DNA of 7,956 nt from UPXZ01 sp964345395 (lineage in GTDB: Bacteria; Bacteroidota; Bacteroidia; Bacteroidales; Paludibacteraceae): positions 1-7,956 of the forward strand of contig CAYFRA010000068.1 of NCBI GenBank assembly GCA_964345395.1. The letters are read 5' to 3'. Under the pieces are notes generated by a model. The model did not search any database. It was not told the DNA's origin and saw nothing but the letters and a program-made list of their open reading frames with translations. Shown here in pieces: positions 1 to 6,154 of this stretch. Numbering within the stretch: position 1 is the first letter of the stretch; the number at the start of each line of letters is the position of its first letter. The translations under genes were made by a program, and so were the position numbers.

Positions 1-394
1 TACTTTTATTACGTTTTTCAAGACAGACTTTATCTAAATCACCATAAAATGCAAAATTCTTTATTTCATCAAAAAACTTTTTTTCGAAATCTCCAGTTGG
101 TAGATCGCTATCACTCTCTAAAAAAGAGAATAAATCTTTAAACATACGACTTGCCGCACCTGATGCTGGCACAAATTTCAGCACTTTTGCATCTGTTTTT
201 AAAAATTCATCCCATTCGTTCAAATAGACTTTCATCTCCTCGTCTGAAACTTTTACAATTCCATCGCCAATTTTGGCTGCACTAATAATTTCTAAAAATG
301 GAAAACCTTTTTTGAAAAAATCCAACTGTTTTTCAACTTGCTCTATCGTCAATCCACGACTTGCCAAAACTTTTATATCTGATTCATTCAACAT
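1..394 (-). CDS. DUF4301 family protein, N-terminal part (cut by window edge)
   Basis: This gene runs off the left edge; 131 codons are visible and remain open. The protein begins MLNESDIKVLASRGLTIEQV and continues through a GFPFLEI segment (residues 30-36) and KIGDGI (41-46) to VPASGAASRMFK (75-86). I recognise this order as the N-terminus of the Bacteroidota family DUF4301, whose members are usually about 500 residues, so roughly three quarters is missing. No signal peptide is visible, so it is probably cytoplasmic. The function is unknown. The small-residue-plus-Arg motif around residues 76-84 loosely recalls the nucleotide-binding signature of NDP-sugar pyrophosphorylases, but that is only a resemblance. 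The ATG at 394-392 is the first start after the upstream gene ends, and the family N-terminus fits it. It lies 29 bases after the lipoprotein stop on the same strand, so cotranscription is likely. The family call is from memory of conserved motifs. Confidence 0.8.
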   Translation of the reverse strand, partial: MLNESDIKVLASRGLTIEQVEKQLDFFKKGFPFLEIISAAKIGDGIVKVSDEEMKVYLNEWDEFLKTDAKVLKFVPASGAASRMFKDLFSFLESDSDLPTGDFEKKFFDEIKNFAFYGDLDKVCLEKRNKS

Positions 395-423
395 AATTCC
401 TGCTACAATATATATATTAAATT

Positions 424-1458
424 CTATTTCCCTAATTGTATTTCAATCAATTTCAACTCTTCATCGCGTTTTTTCAGAAAATCCCAATAAGTCAAAAGAT
501 TAGTCTGTTCAAACTCTGAAAAGGAGAATGAAATATGCTCTTGATAGTGCTGCAATGCTGTTGTGAGGCTAATCAGTGCAGCTCTATAATCATTCATCAT
601 TTCATAGGCAACTGCGATGTTGTTGTACGCTTGATATTTTAATTTCACACTTTTACCCTCCTCTGCCATCGACCAATATTCAATGGCTTTTTCCCATTCG
701 CGCATAGTAAAATGATTCATTCCAGCTACCATATAGTCGATGCGTTTGGGTGTAAACAAATATCTATCCTGCTTTTCCCAACGAGGAATTAATCTTGAAG
801 CTATATTTTTACCTGTCAGAATAGAGGCATCAACCAAAGCATCATAACGACTTGGCAAGCGTTTTGACATTTCATCTTCCCACAAAAACTCATCAATGAA
901 ACTCAATGTATCCCTTTTTTCGGTATGTGGTGAGTACAAACTCCACTGCGTTGCAATGCTAACATCCAACTGTCCGTAAATATTGTGCCCAGGATAGGTC
1001 AAATGATCTGTTATTTCTATTTTATCTAAGGCAAAAAGTACATCAGCACCATTGGCTTTACAAATTGAATCTACTTGTAGTTTATCCAAATGATTTCTTT
1101 TATAGAAATTATTGGTCGTATTCAAAGATTGGATATTCATTTTTACATCATTGAAAAAATAACTATCTAACAAATCTTCGGTCAATCCTGCTATGCAAAA
1201 AATTGCAGCACTATCAAATTTCAAACTTACTTCTTGAGGTCTTTCTAACTCATAAAAACTACGATAGTCGTTGTGTCCTACATTGTATGGCTGCACAACA
1301 CTGTTATCCACCAACAGCAAATTCTGTACATGGGCAGCAAAAGTAGTTTCGGCAGGACGCAACACATCTATTGTCGTAAACATTCTTTTCGTACTACAAG
1401 AGCTCAAAAGCAGAATAGTTAGGATAAGAAGTGTATTTGTTTTCTTAAAAATAGTCAT
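424..1458 (-). CDS. TPR-containing lipoprotein, DUF6340-like
   Basis: This is a 344-residue predicted lipoprotein. A hydrophobic signal sequence (residues 8-18) ends in the lipobox LLSSC, with Cys21 as the expected lipidated residue, so the mature protein should be anchored in the envelope. The residues after Cys21 (STKRMF) show no acidic run of the kind linked to surface export in this phylum, so a periplasm-facing position is at least as likely as a surface one. Residues 28-40 (TTIDVLRPAETTF) and the region to about 225 resemble the Bacteroidota lipoprotein family DUF6340; I am moderately sure of this. The C-terminal part has two helical repeats of TPR type, about 241-268 (MREWEKAIEYWSMAEEG) and 274-305 (AYNNIAVAYEMMNDYRAAL), suggesting a protein-protein scaffold. 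No enzymatic motif is visible. It sits 37 bases after the MBL-fold gene and 29 before DUF4301, and may have its own promoter at 1491-1498. Confidence 0.85.
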   Translation of the reverse strand: MTIFKKTNTLLILTILLLSSCSTKRMFTTIDVLRPAETTFAAHVQNLLLVDNSVVQPYNVGHNDYRSFYELERPQEVSLKFDSAAIFCIAGLTEDLLDSYFFNDVKMNIQSLNTTNNFYKRNHLDKLQVDSICKANGADVLFALDKIEITDHLTYPGHNIYGQLDVSIATQWSLYSPHTEKRDTLSFIDEFLWEDEMSKRLPSRYDALVDASILTGKNIASRLIPRWEKQDRYLFTPKRIDYMVAGMNHFTMREWEKAIEYWSMAEEGKSVKLKYQAYNNIAVAYEMMNDYRAALISLTTALQHYQEHISFSFSEFEQTNLLTYWDFLKKRDEELKLIEIQLGK

Positions 1459-1490
1459 TGATATTCAATTTAGATTAGAATGATATCATA

Positions 1491-1498
1491 CAAAGTTA
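1491..1498 (-). promoter_or_regulatory. Candidate -7 box for the lipoprotein gene
   Basis: Read on the minus strand this is TAACTTTG, a perfect match to the Bacteroidota -7 consensus TAnnTTTG. It lies 32 bases before the lipoprotein start codon and overlaps the stop codon of the upstream MBL-fold gene. I find no TTTG at the expected spacing of about 19-21 bases upstream, so only half of the promoter is supported. If real, it would let the lipoprotein and DUF4301 genes be transcribed without the two upstream genes. Confidence 0.35.
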
Positions 1499-2245
1499 AA
1501 AATTAATTGTCAGATTATCATAAGCCAAGTGCATATTTTTGGGTAACAGCTGCTCCACATCACTATGTTTGCCCATTTGGTGACTGATATGTGTGAAATA
1601 TGTTTTCTCCGCAGCTATTTTTCTTGCCATCTCTATAGCTTCAGAAATACTCAAATGCGATATATGCTCATCTTGTCGAAGTGCATTGATAACCAAAACT
1701 TTCAAATCATTCAGTTTGGCAAATTCTGATTCGGGAATCGTTTTAACATCGGTAAGATAGGCAATATCCCCAATACGAAAGCCTAAAATTTCTAATTTCA
1801 AATGCATCACTCGAATGGGAGTAATTTCCAACTTACCCAAGATAAATGGGCGGATATCGATGGTGTGAATATTGAGTTTAGGAATCCCCGGATATTTATA
1901 ATCATTGAAACAATAGGGCATATTGCGTTTGATTGCATCAAGCACATTGGACTCTGCATAAATATCCACATCCCCCAAAGGGCGCACATCGTCCAAACCG
2001 CCTACGTGGTCATAATGTTCGTGGGTGATCAAAATTGAGTCGATATTAAAAACTTGATTGGACAATAGTTGTTGTCTCAAATCTGGACCAGCATCAATCA
2101 AAATCTTGTAATTATCAATTGTGAGCAAAACAGAGCTACGTAATCGTTTGTCTTTTGTATCATCCGATAGGCAGGTTTCACAGCGACATCCCAAGTATGG
2201 AACACCAGTGGAGGTGCCTGTCCCTAAAAAAACTATATTATTCAT
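1496..2245 (-). CDS. PhnP-like metallo-beta-lactamase-fold hydrolase
   Basis: This is a complete 249-residue MBL-fold enzyme. The N-terminus has the family's FLGTGTSTGVP stretch (6-16), followed by a Cys cluster GCRCETC (Cys20, Cys22, Cys25). The metal-binding motif is HEHYDH (His75, His77, Asp79, His80), and later candidate metal ligands are His148, Asp166 (LTD) and His219. The Cys cluster with a late His (His222 is a candidate) matches the extra structural zinc site known in E. coli PhnP, a phosphodiesterase acting on phosphoribosyl 1,2-cyclic phosphate in phosphonate use. No other phn gene is present here, so the physiological substrate is probably different or unknown; a cyclic phosphate or other phosphodiester is an inference from the family. 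No signal peptide is seen, so it should be cytoplasmic. It starts 12 bases after the methyltransferase stop, which strongly suggests cotranscription. The symbol phnP is withheld because the pathway is not shown. Confidence 0.9.
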   Translation of the reverse strand: MNNIVFLGTGTSTGVPYLGCRCETCLSDDTKDKRLRSSVLLTIDNYKILIDAGPDLRQQLLSNQVFNIDSILITHEHYDHVGGLDDVRPLGDVDIYAESNVLDAIKRNMPYCFNDYKYPGIPKLNIHTIDIRPFILGKLEITPIRVMHLKLEILGFRIGDIAYLTDVKTIPESEFAKLNDLKVLVINALRQDEHISHLSISEAIEMARKIAAEKTYFTHISHQMGKHSDVEQLLPKNMHLAYDNLTINF

Positions 2246-2257
2246 TGATTATCTTTT

Positions 2258-3592
2258 TTACAAATTCATTCTTATTCGCCACTCTTGGGGATAAAGGTTG
2301 TTGGCTCTATTGCCTAAGTTTTTTACCCAACCAATCGGTAGCGACTCATAGAGTAACAAGAAATAGGCTCTTTCGGTTGAGGATAGAACAATATTTTCAC
2401 GTTTCAAATAGCTTAATGCTGTAGTTTTATCTACCTCAACACTCATAACAGCATCTCGGTTGAGTTTTTTGGATAGTGCCAAACTGATATTGGGAATTAA
2501 GTCATTTCCTTTGATATCTGCAAGTTTCACACCATAATGAAGTGTATTGAGTTTCGATAATAATATTTTCACCAAATTATCAAACTGCCTGTAGTTAGCG
2601 AAAATCTGCTTATCAAGATTTAGAAAACTCCATTTATCAGGATTGATTAAATGGTTTTTTAATTGAGAAATAGAATGATCTAAGCTTTTTTGGTTTTGCT
2701 TCGACTCTTTGAATTTTATTTTTCGAGAGGGGGTTTCAGCAGTTTTTCGAAGTGCAGCGATAAAAAAACCTTCACCTTTGGTTCGGTGAAAGAAAAATCG
2801 GCACCCTACCCCATTGTTCAGAATTTCGGGAAAATTGGAGCTATCTATTTTCAAAACATCCGCTCCCAACTCATCTGCAATCCACCGCACATTGGATTCA
2901 TTTTCAAATTCGTTAAACGTACAAGTGCTGTAGATTAGCACTCCCCCAGTTTTTAGTGAACACCACACATCACGCACAATATCTTGCTGACGAGCTTCGC
3001 AAATTATAACATTTTGCTCACTCCACTCCGCTATAGCACCGCTGTCTTTGCGAAACATCCCCTCGCCAGAGCAAGGTGCATCAAGCACAATCGCATCAAA
3101 CTGCGCTGGAAGCTCTTGAAAATCTTTTGGACTGTTATTTGACACCAAAACATTTGGATTGCCCCATTTAATTAAGTTTTCAGCTAAAATATAAGCTCTA
3201 CTTCTAACAATTTCATTGGCTACTAAAAAACCATCATCTGATAAATAATTGCTTATCAAAGTGGATTTACCACCTGGTGCTGCACTCAAGTCGAGCACAA
3301 TGCTATCTTTAGAAACAAATTGTTCTAAAACCTGGCATAAAAACATCGAAGATGCCTCCTGCACATAATACGCACCTGCGTGAAACAGCGGATCAGCCGT
3401 GAAAAGCGGTCTTTCTGAAAGATAGTAAGCCGAATCACACCAAGCTACCCGATCATCTGACATTGGAATCGATATTTTATCATTGAGCCTAACAGAAACT
3501 GGCACATCATCTCGCATGGCTTCAATAAATGAGTCAAAATCATCCTTTAAGAGTGGTTTAATATTGCTCAAAAAAATATCGGGTAGTATCAT
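2258..3592 (-). CDS. RsmF-like rRNA cytosine-C5 methyltransferase
   Basis: This 444-residue protein belongs to the NOL1/NOP2/Sun (RsmB/RsmF) family of S-adenosylmethionine-dependent RNA m5C methyltransferases. The SAM-binding motif is DLSAAPGGKS (101-110). The motif IV cysteine is Cys174 in DAPCSGEGMF (171-180), and the motif VI catalytic cysteine is Cys224 in STCTFNEFEN (222-231). Both cysteines expected of an active enzyme are present. A short N-terminal region (1-75) precedes the Rossmann domain. A Lys-rich linker (about 289-302) leads to a C-terminal domain ending NRANNLYPQEWRIR, the RsmF-type RNA-binding tail seen in Bacteroidota homologues. E. coli RsmF modifies C1407 of 16S rRNA; the same target is plausible here but not shown, and a tRNA or other rRNA position is possible. 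It is the first gene of the minus-strand cluster, and tandem -7 boxes lie 39-54 bases upstream of its start. Confidence 0.93.
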   Translation of the reverse strand: MILPDIFLSNIKPLLKDDFDSFIEAMRDDVPVSVRLNDKISIPMSDDRVAWCDSAYYLSERPLFTADPLFHAGAYYVQEASSMFLCQVLEQFVSKDSIVLDLSAAPGGKSTLISNYLSDDGFLVANEIVRSRAYILAENLIKWGNPNVLVSNNSPKDFQELPAQFDAIVLDAPCSGEGMFRKDSGAIAEWSEQNVIICEARQQDIVRDVWCSLKTGGVLIYSTCTFNEFENESNVRWIADELGADVLKIDSSNFPEILNNGVGCRFFFHRTKGEGFFIAALRKTAETPSRKIKFKESKQNQKSLDHSISQLKNHLINPDKWSFLNLDKQIFANYRQFDNLVKILLSKLNTLHYGVKLADIKGNDLIPNISLALSKKLNRDAVMSVEVDKTTALSYLKRENIVLSSTERAYFLLLYESLPIGWVKNLGNRANNLYPQEWRIRMNL

Positions 3593-3630
3593 TTGGTCTA
3601 AGTAAATGCTTATTCTACAAAATCAATTTA

Positions 3631-3646
3631 CAAAATTACAAAATTA
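3631..3646 (-). promoter_or_regulatory. Tandem -7 boxes upstream of the methyltransferase operon
   Basis: The 8-mer CAAAATTA occurs twice back to back (3631-3638 and 3639-3646). On the minus strand each copy reads TAATTTTG, a perfect match to the Bacteroidota -7 consensus TAnnTTTG. A third near match (TGATTTTG) lies at 3618-3625. They stand 39-54 bases before the start codon, a plausible distance. No clear TTTG -33 element is seen at the usual spacing upstream, so which copy is used, if any, cannot be told from sequence. Confidence 0.45.
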
Positions 3647-3673
3647 TCACTTCAATTACTGATTATCTGCGTT

Positions 3674-3690
3674 AATAAAAAAATTTTATT
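3674..3690. repeat. Short perfect AT-only inverted repeat
   Basis: AATAAAA (3674-3680) and TTTTATT (3684-3690) form a perfect 7-base inverted repeat around a 3-base A loop. With no G-C pairs it is a poor hairpin; it may act as a bent A-tract next to the divergent promoters, or be chance in AT-rich DNA. Confidence 0.3.
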
Positions 3691-3725
3691 TTCGTGACGT
3701 CTATTTTTAGCGAACAACTTAGCTT

Positions 3726-3759
3726 TTTGTTAATATTTCTGCTACAAACTCTCATTTTG
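3726..3759 (+). promoter_or_regulatory. Weak candidate promoter for the GH92 gene
   Basis: TTTG at 3726-3729 is followed after 22 bases by TCATTTTG at 3752-3759, which matches the -7 consensus TAnnTTTG at five of six fixed positions. The spacing is slightly longer than the usual 19-21 bases. It would give a leader of about 85-90 bases before the ATG at 3851, covering the palindrome at 3813-3826. Confidence 0.25.
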
Positions 3760-3812
3760 ATTCTACTTTTCTACTTGTATGTCAGCTTATATTTTTATAA
3801 TCAAAGGAATTG

Positions 3813-3826
3813 ATGTAATATTGCAT
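3813..3826. repeat. Imperfect palindrome just before the GH92 start
   Basis: ATGTAATATTGCAT is a 14-base palindrome with one mismatched pair (T/G at positions 4 and 11, which can wobble-pair in RNA). It ends 24 bases before the start codon. It could be an operator half-site pair or a small leader hairpin, but a single short AT-rich palindrome is weak evidence. Confidence 0.2.
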
Positions 3827-3850
3827 AGAAAACAATAATCATAAAAAACA

Positions 3851-6103
3851 ATGAAACTGAGCCAAATTGCTATTTTTATTTTTAGCCTTTTGCTTATCTC
3901 CTGTTCAAATGCGAAAATAAGAGATTACACCATCTATGTCGATCCATTTATCGGAACAGGAGGGCACGGTCACACTTTTCCTGGTGCCATTTTTCCAAAT
4001 GGTATGGTGCAATTGAGTCCCGACTCACGCATATATGAATGGGATGCAGTTTCGGGTTATCACTATTCAGATAGTGTTATCAATGGTTTTTCGCACACGC
4101 ACTTGAGTGGGACAGGAATTGGCGATTATGCCGACATTTTGGTAATGCCTATCCATGGAGAGTTGGATATACAGAAACGGGGTCGCAATGGGCAGGAAGT
4201 CTCTTTTGCTTCACCATTTCAAAAGAAAAATGAGCATGCTTCGCCGGGCTACTACTCCGTCATATTGGATAGATACAACATCAAAGCCGAACTCACCGCC
4301 ACAGAGCGAGTGGGTTTTCATCGATACAGCTTCCCTCAGGGCGAATCAGGGATTTTAATCGATTTGGATTTTACCAATCAAAATCATCCTACCGATAGTG
4401 TAATCATTGAGGTGATAAGCGATACCGAAATAGGTGGTTTGAAAAAGAGCAAAGGATGGGCAAGAGAGCAGTGGGTCTATTTTTATGCTAAAAGTTCAAA
4501 ATCATTTGATAAAAGTCAGATTTTTGAGAATTTTGAAGAAATTGAAGCCGACAAGCATATTTACGCTAAAAGTGGAAAGATTTTTCTTTCGTTTAATACC
4601 GATGAAAATGAAGAAGTTCTTTTGAAAGTGGGTATTTCGTCTGTAGATTTGGAAGGTGCCAAAAGAAATTTAGACAAAGAGATCGACCATTGGAATTTCG
4701 AGGCTGTTCGTGAGCAAACTCGCTTAGCTTGGAACAAGCATTTATCAAAAATTGATATAAAAACCAAAGACGAAAGACAACTGCGGATTTTCTATACAGC
4801 CTTGTATCATACTGCTATTGCTCCATACCTGTTTTCTGATGTAGATGGTCGTTATCGTGGCATTGACAAGCAGATACATCAAAGTGAAGATAAGATTTAT
4901 ACTGTTTTTTCAACTTGGGATACTATGCGTGCATTGCATCCGCTATTGACAATAATTTCGCCATCACAAAATGAGAATTTTATCCGAACACTACTCAATC
5001 ACCACAAACAAGGCGGCATATTGCCTATGTGGGAGTTGGCTGGTAATTATACCGCCACAATGATCGGTTACAACGCTGTGCCTATCATTGTAGATGCCTA
5101 TATCAAAGGGTATCGCAACTTTGATGTTGACTTGGCTTACGAAGCCATTTTGAAAACTTCGAGCTATGACACTTTGGGTATCAAAGAGAGCAGGGCGTAC
5201 TTACATGCACTGATGCCCATTTCAAAAAAATATAAAAATGAGATAGGCTATATACCTTATGACAAAGAGATTGAGAGTGTAGCAAAAGGTTTGGAGTATG
5301 CGTTTCAAGATTGGTGCGTTTTGCAAATGGCAATCGACAGAAATGACAGCATTGAGATAGAACGATATAGCCAACTGGCCGAAAACTACAAGAACTATTT
5401 TGACACGGAGAGTGGTTTTATGCGGGGCAAAGATTTGGATGGCAACTGGCGAACTCCCTTTAATCCTCGCGAGTCGCGACATCGAGATGATGATTACTGC
5501 GAAGGCACAGCTTGGCAATGGACTTGGTTTGTTCCCCATCAAGTGGATGGTTTGGTTGAGCTGATGGGTGGACGAGATAGTTTTATAAAAAAATTGGATG
5601 AACTTTTTATAGCTGATTCGGATATTGTGGGAGAGCGAATTTCGGTTGATATTTCGGGCTTGATAGGACAATATGCACATGGCAATGAACCAAGTCATCA
5701 TATCGCTCACCTTTATAATTATGTGGGGGAGCATTATAAAACACAAGAAGTGGTAGATTCTATTCTTTATTCTCAATATTCGGATCAACCTGATGGAATA
5801 GCAGGCAATGAAGATTGCGGACAAATATCAGCTTGGTATATTCTCAATTCGATGGGTTTTTATCAAGTTTGTCCAGGCAAGCCCACCTACTCCATTGGTC
5901 GCCCTCTTTTTGACAAGGTAAGCATCAAGCTACCAAACAATAAAAAGTTTGAAATCATTGCGAAAAATAATTCTAAAAAGAATAAATATATTAAGTCAAT
6001 CAAACTGAATGGCACAGAATTAGCAGAAAGATTTTTTAGTCACGAACAGTTGGTTGATGGTGGAAAATTAGAAATCGTGATGAGCGATGAAGCAAAGAGA
6101 TAG
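3851..6103 (+). CDS. GH92 family alpha-mannosidase lipoprotein
   Basis: This 750-residue protein is a full-length glycoside hydrolase family 92 enzyme, a calcium-dependent, inverting exo-alpha-mannosidase family. A signal sequence with lipobox LLISC puts the lipidated Cys at 18, so it is membrane anchored and works outside the cytoplasm. The N-terminal beta-sandwich domain (about 28-265) starts with VDPFIGTGGHGHTFPG (30-45) and includes GFSHTHLSGTG (79-89). The catalytic (alpha/alpha)6 domain (about 280-740) contains FSTWDTMRALHP (353-364), GGILPMWELAGNYTATMIGY (388-407), EGTAWQWTWFVPH (551-563), HGNEPSHH (610-617) and GNEDCGQISAWY (652-663). Glu551 fits the family's general acid and Asp655 lies in the region of the general base. 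The acid is Glu rather than the Gln reported for mannose-phosphate-specific members, favouring plain alpha-mannosides. Linkage preference cannot be read from the sequence. No SusC/SusD pair is next to it, so it is not in an obvious polysaccharide utilisation locus within this window. Confidence 0.95.
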   Translation: MKLSQIAIFIFSLLLISCSNAKIRDYTIYVDPFIGTGGHGHTFPGAIFPNGMVQLSPDSRIYEWDAVSGYHYSDSVINGFSHTHLSGTGIGDYADILVMPIHGELDIQKRGRNGQEVSFASPFQKKNEHASPGYYSVILDRYNIKAELTATERVGFHRYSFPQGESGILIDLDFTNQNHPTDSVIIEVISDTEIGGLKKSKGWAREQWVYFYAKSSKSFDKSQIFENFEEIEADKHIYAKSGKIFLSFNTDENEEVLLKVGISSVDLEGAKRNLDKEIDHWNFEAVREQTRLAWNKHLSKIDIKTKDERQLRIFYTALYHTAIAPYLFSDVDGRYRGIDKQIHQSEDKIYTVFSTWDTMRALHPLLTIISPSQNENFIRTLLNHHKQGGILPMWELAGNYTATMIGYNAVPIIVDAYIKGYRNFDVDLAYEAILKTSSYDTLGIKESRAYLHALMPISKKYKNEIGYIPYDKEIESVAKGLEYAFQDWCVLQMAIDRNDSIEIERYSQLAENYKNYFDTESGFMRGKDLDGNWRTPFNPRESRHRDDDYCEGTAWQWTWFVPHQVDGLVELMGGRDSFIKKLDELFIADSDIVGERISVDISGLIGQYAHGNEPSHHIAHLYNYVGEHYKTQEVVDSILYSQYSDQPDGIAGNEDCGQISAWYILNSMGFYQVCPGKPTYSIGRPLFDKVSIKLPNNKKFEIIAKNNSKKNKYIKSIKLNGTELAERFFSHEQLVDGGKLEIVMSDEAKR

Positions 6104-6154
6104 AATTAGATTTTTTGAAAAGAAACATAAAAGAACATTTACTTTATAAGCAAA

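Larger units (their letters stand above)
3593..3850. other. Divergent intergenic region between methyltransferase and GH92 genes
   Basis: This 258-base AT-rich gap separates divergently transcribed genes and should hold both promoters. I see no ORF or tRNA in it. Going left to right it contains two tandem -7 boxes facing left (3631-3646), an AT inverted repeat (3674-3690), a weak rightward promoter candidate (3726-3759) and an imperfect palindrome near the GH92 start (3813-3826). No Shine-Dalgarno site precedes the GH92 start; the leader is A-rich, as is normal in this phylum. Confidence 0.8.

Noticed and set aside
273..503. 76-codon plus-strand frame across the DUF4301/lipoprotein junction
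   Set aside because: It overlaps the two minus-strand genes that are supported by family motifs, and its translation shows no recognisable domain.
1802..2038. 78-codon plus-strand frame inside the MBL-fold gene
   Set aside because: It is antisense to the metal-binding core of the hydrolase and looks like a shadow.
3696..3701. GACGTC palindrome in the divergent intergenic region
   Set aside because: A six-base palindrome alone is expected by chance and no flanking symmetry extends it.
5222..5824. 200-codon minus-strand open frame opposite the GH92 gene
   Set aside because: It is fully antisense to a well-conserved GH92 catalytic domain, matches no family I know, and its composition (rich in Ile, Ser, His) is that of a complement-strand shadow.
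6107..6147. Promoter between the GH92 and plug genes
   Set aside because: TTTG at 6114-6117 and TACTTTAT at 6140-6147 have 22-base spacing, but the -7 box misses two of six fixed positions and lies almost on the first start codon; read-through from GH92 explains expression as well.
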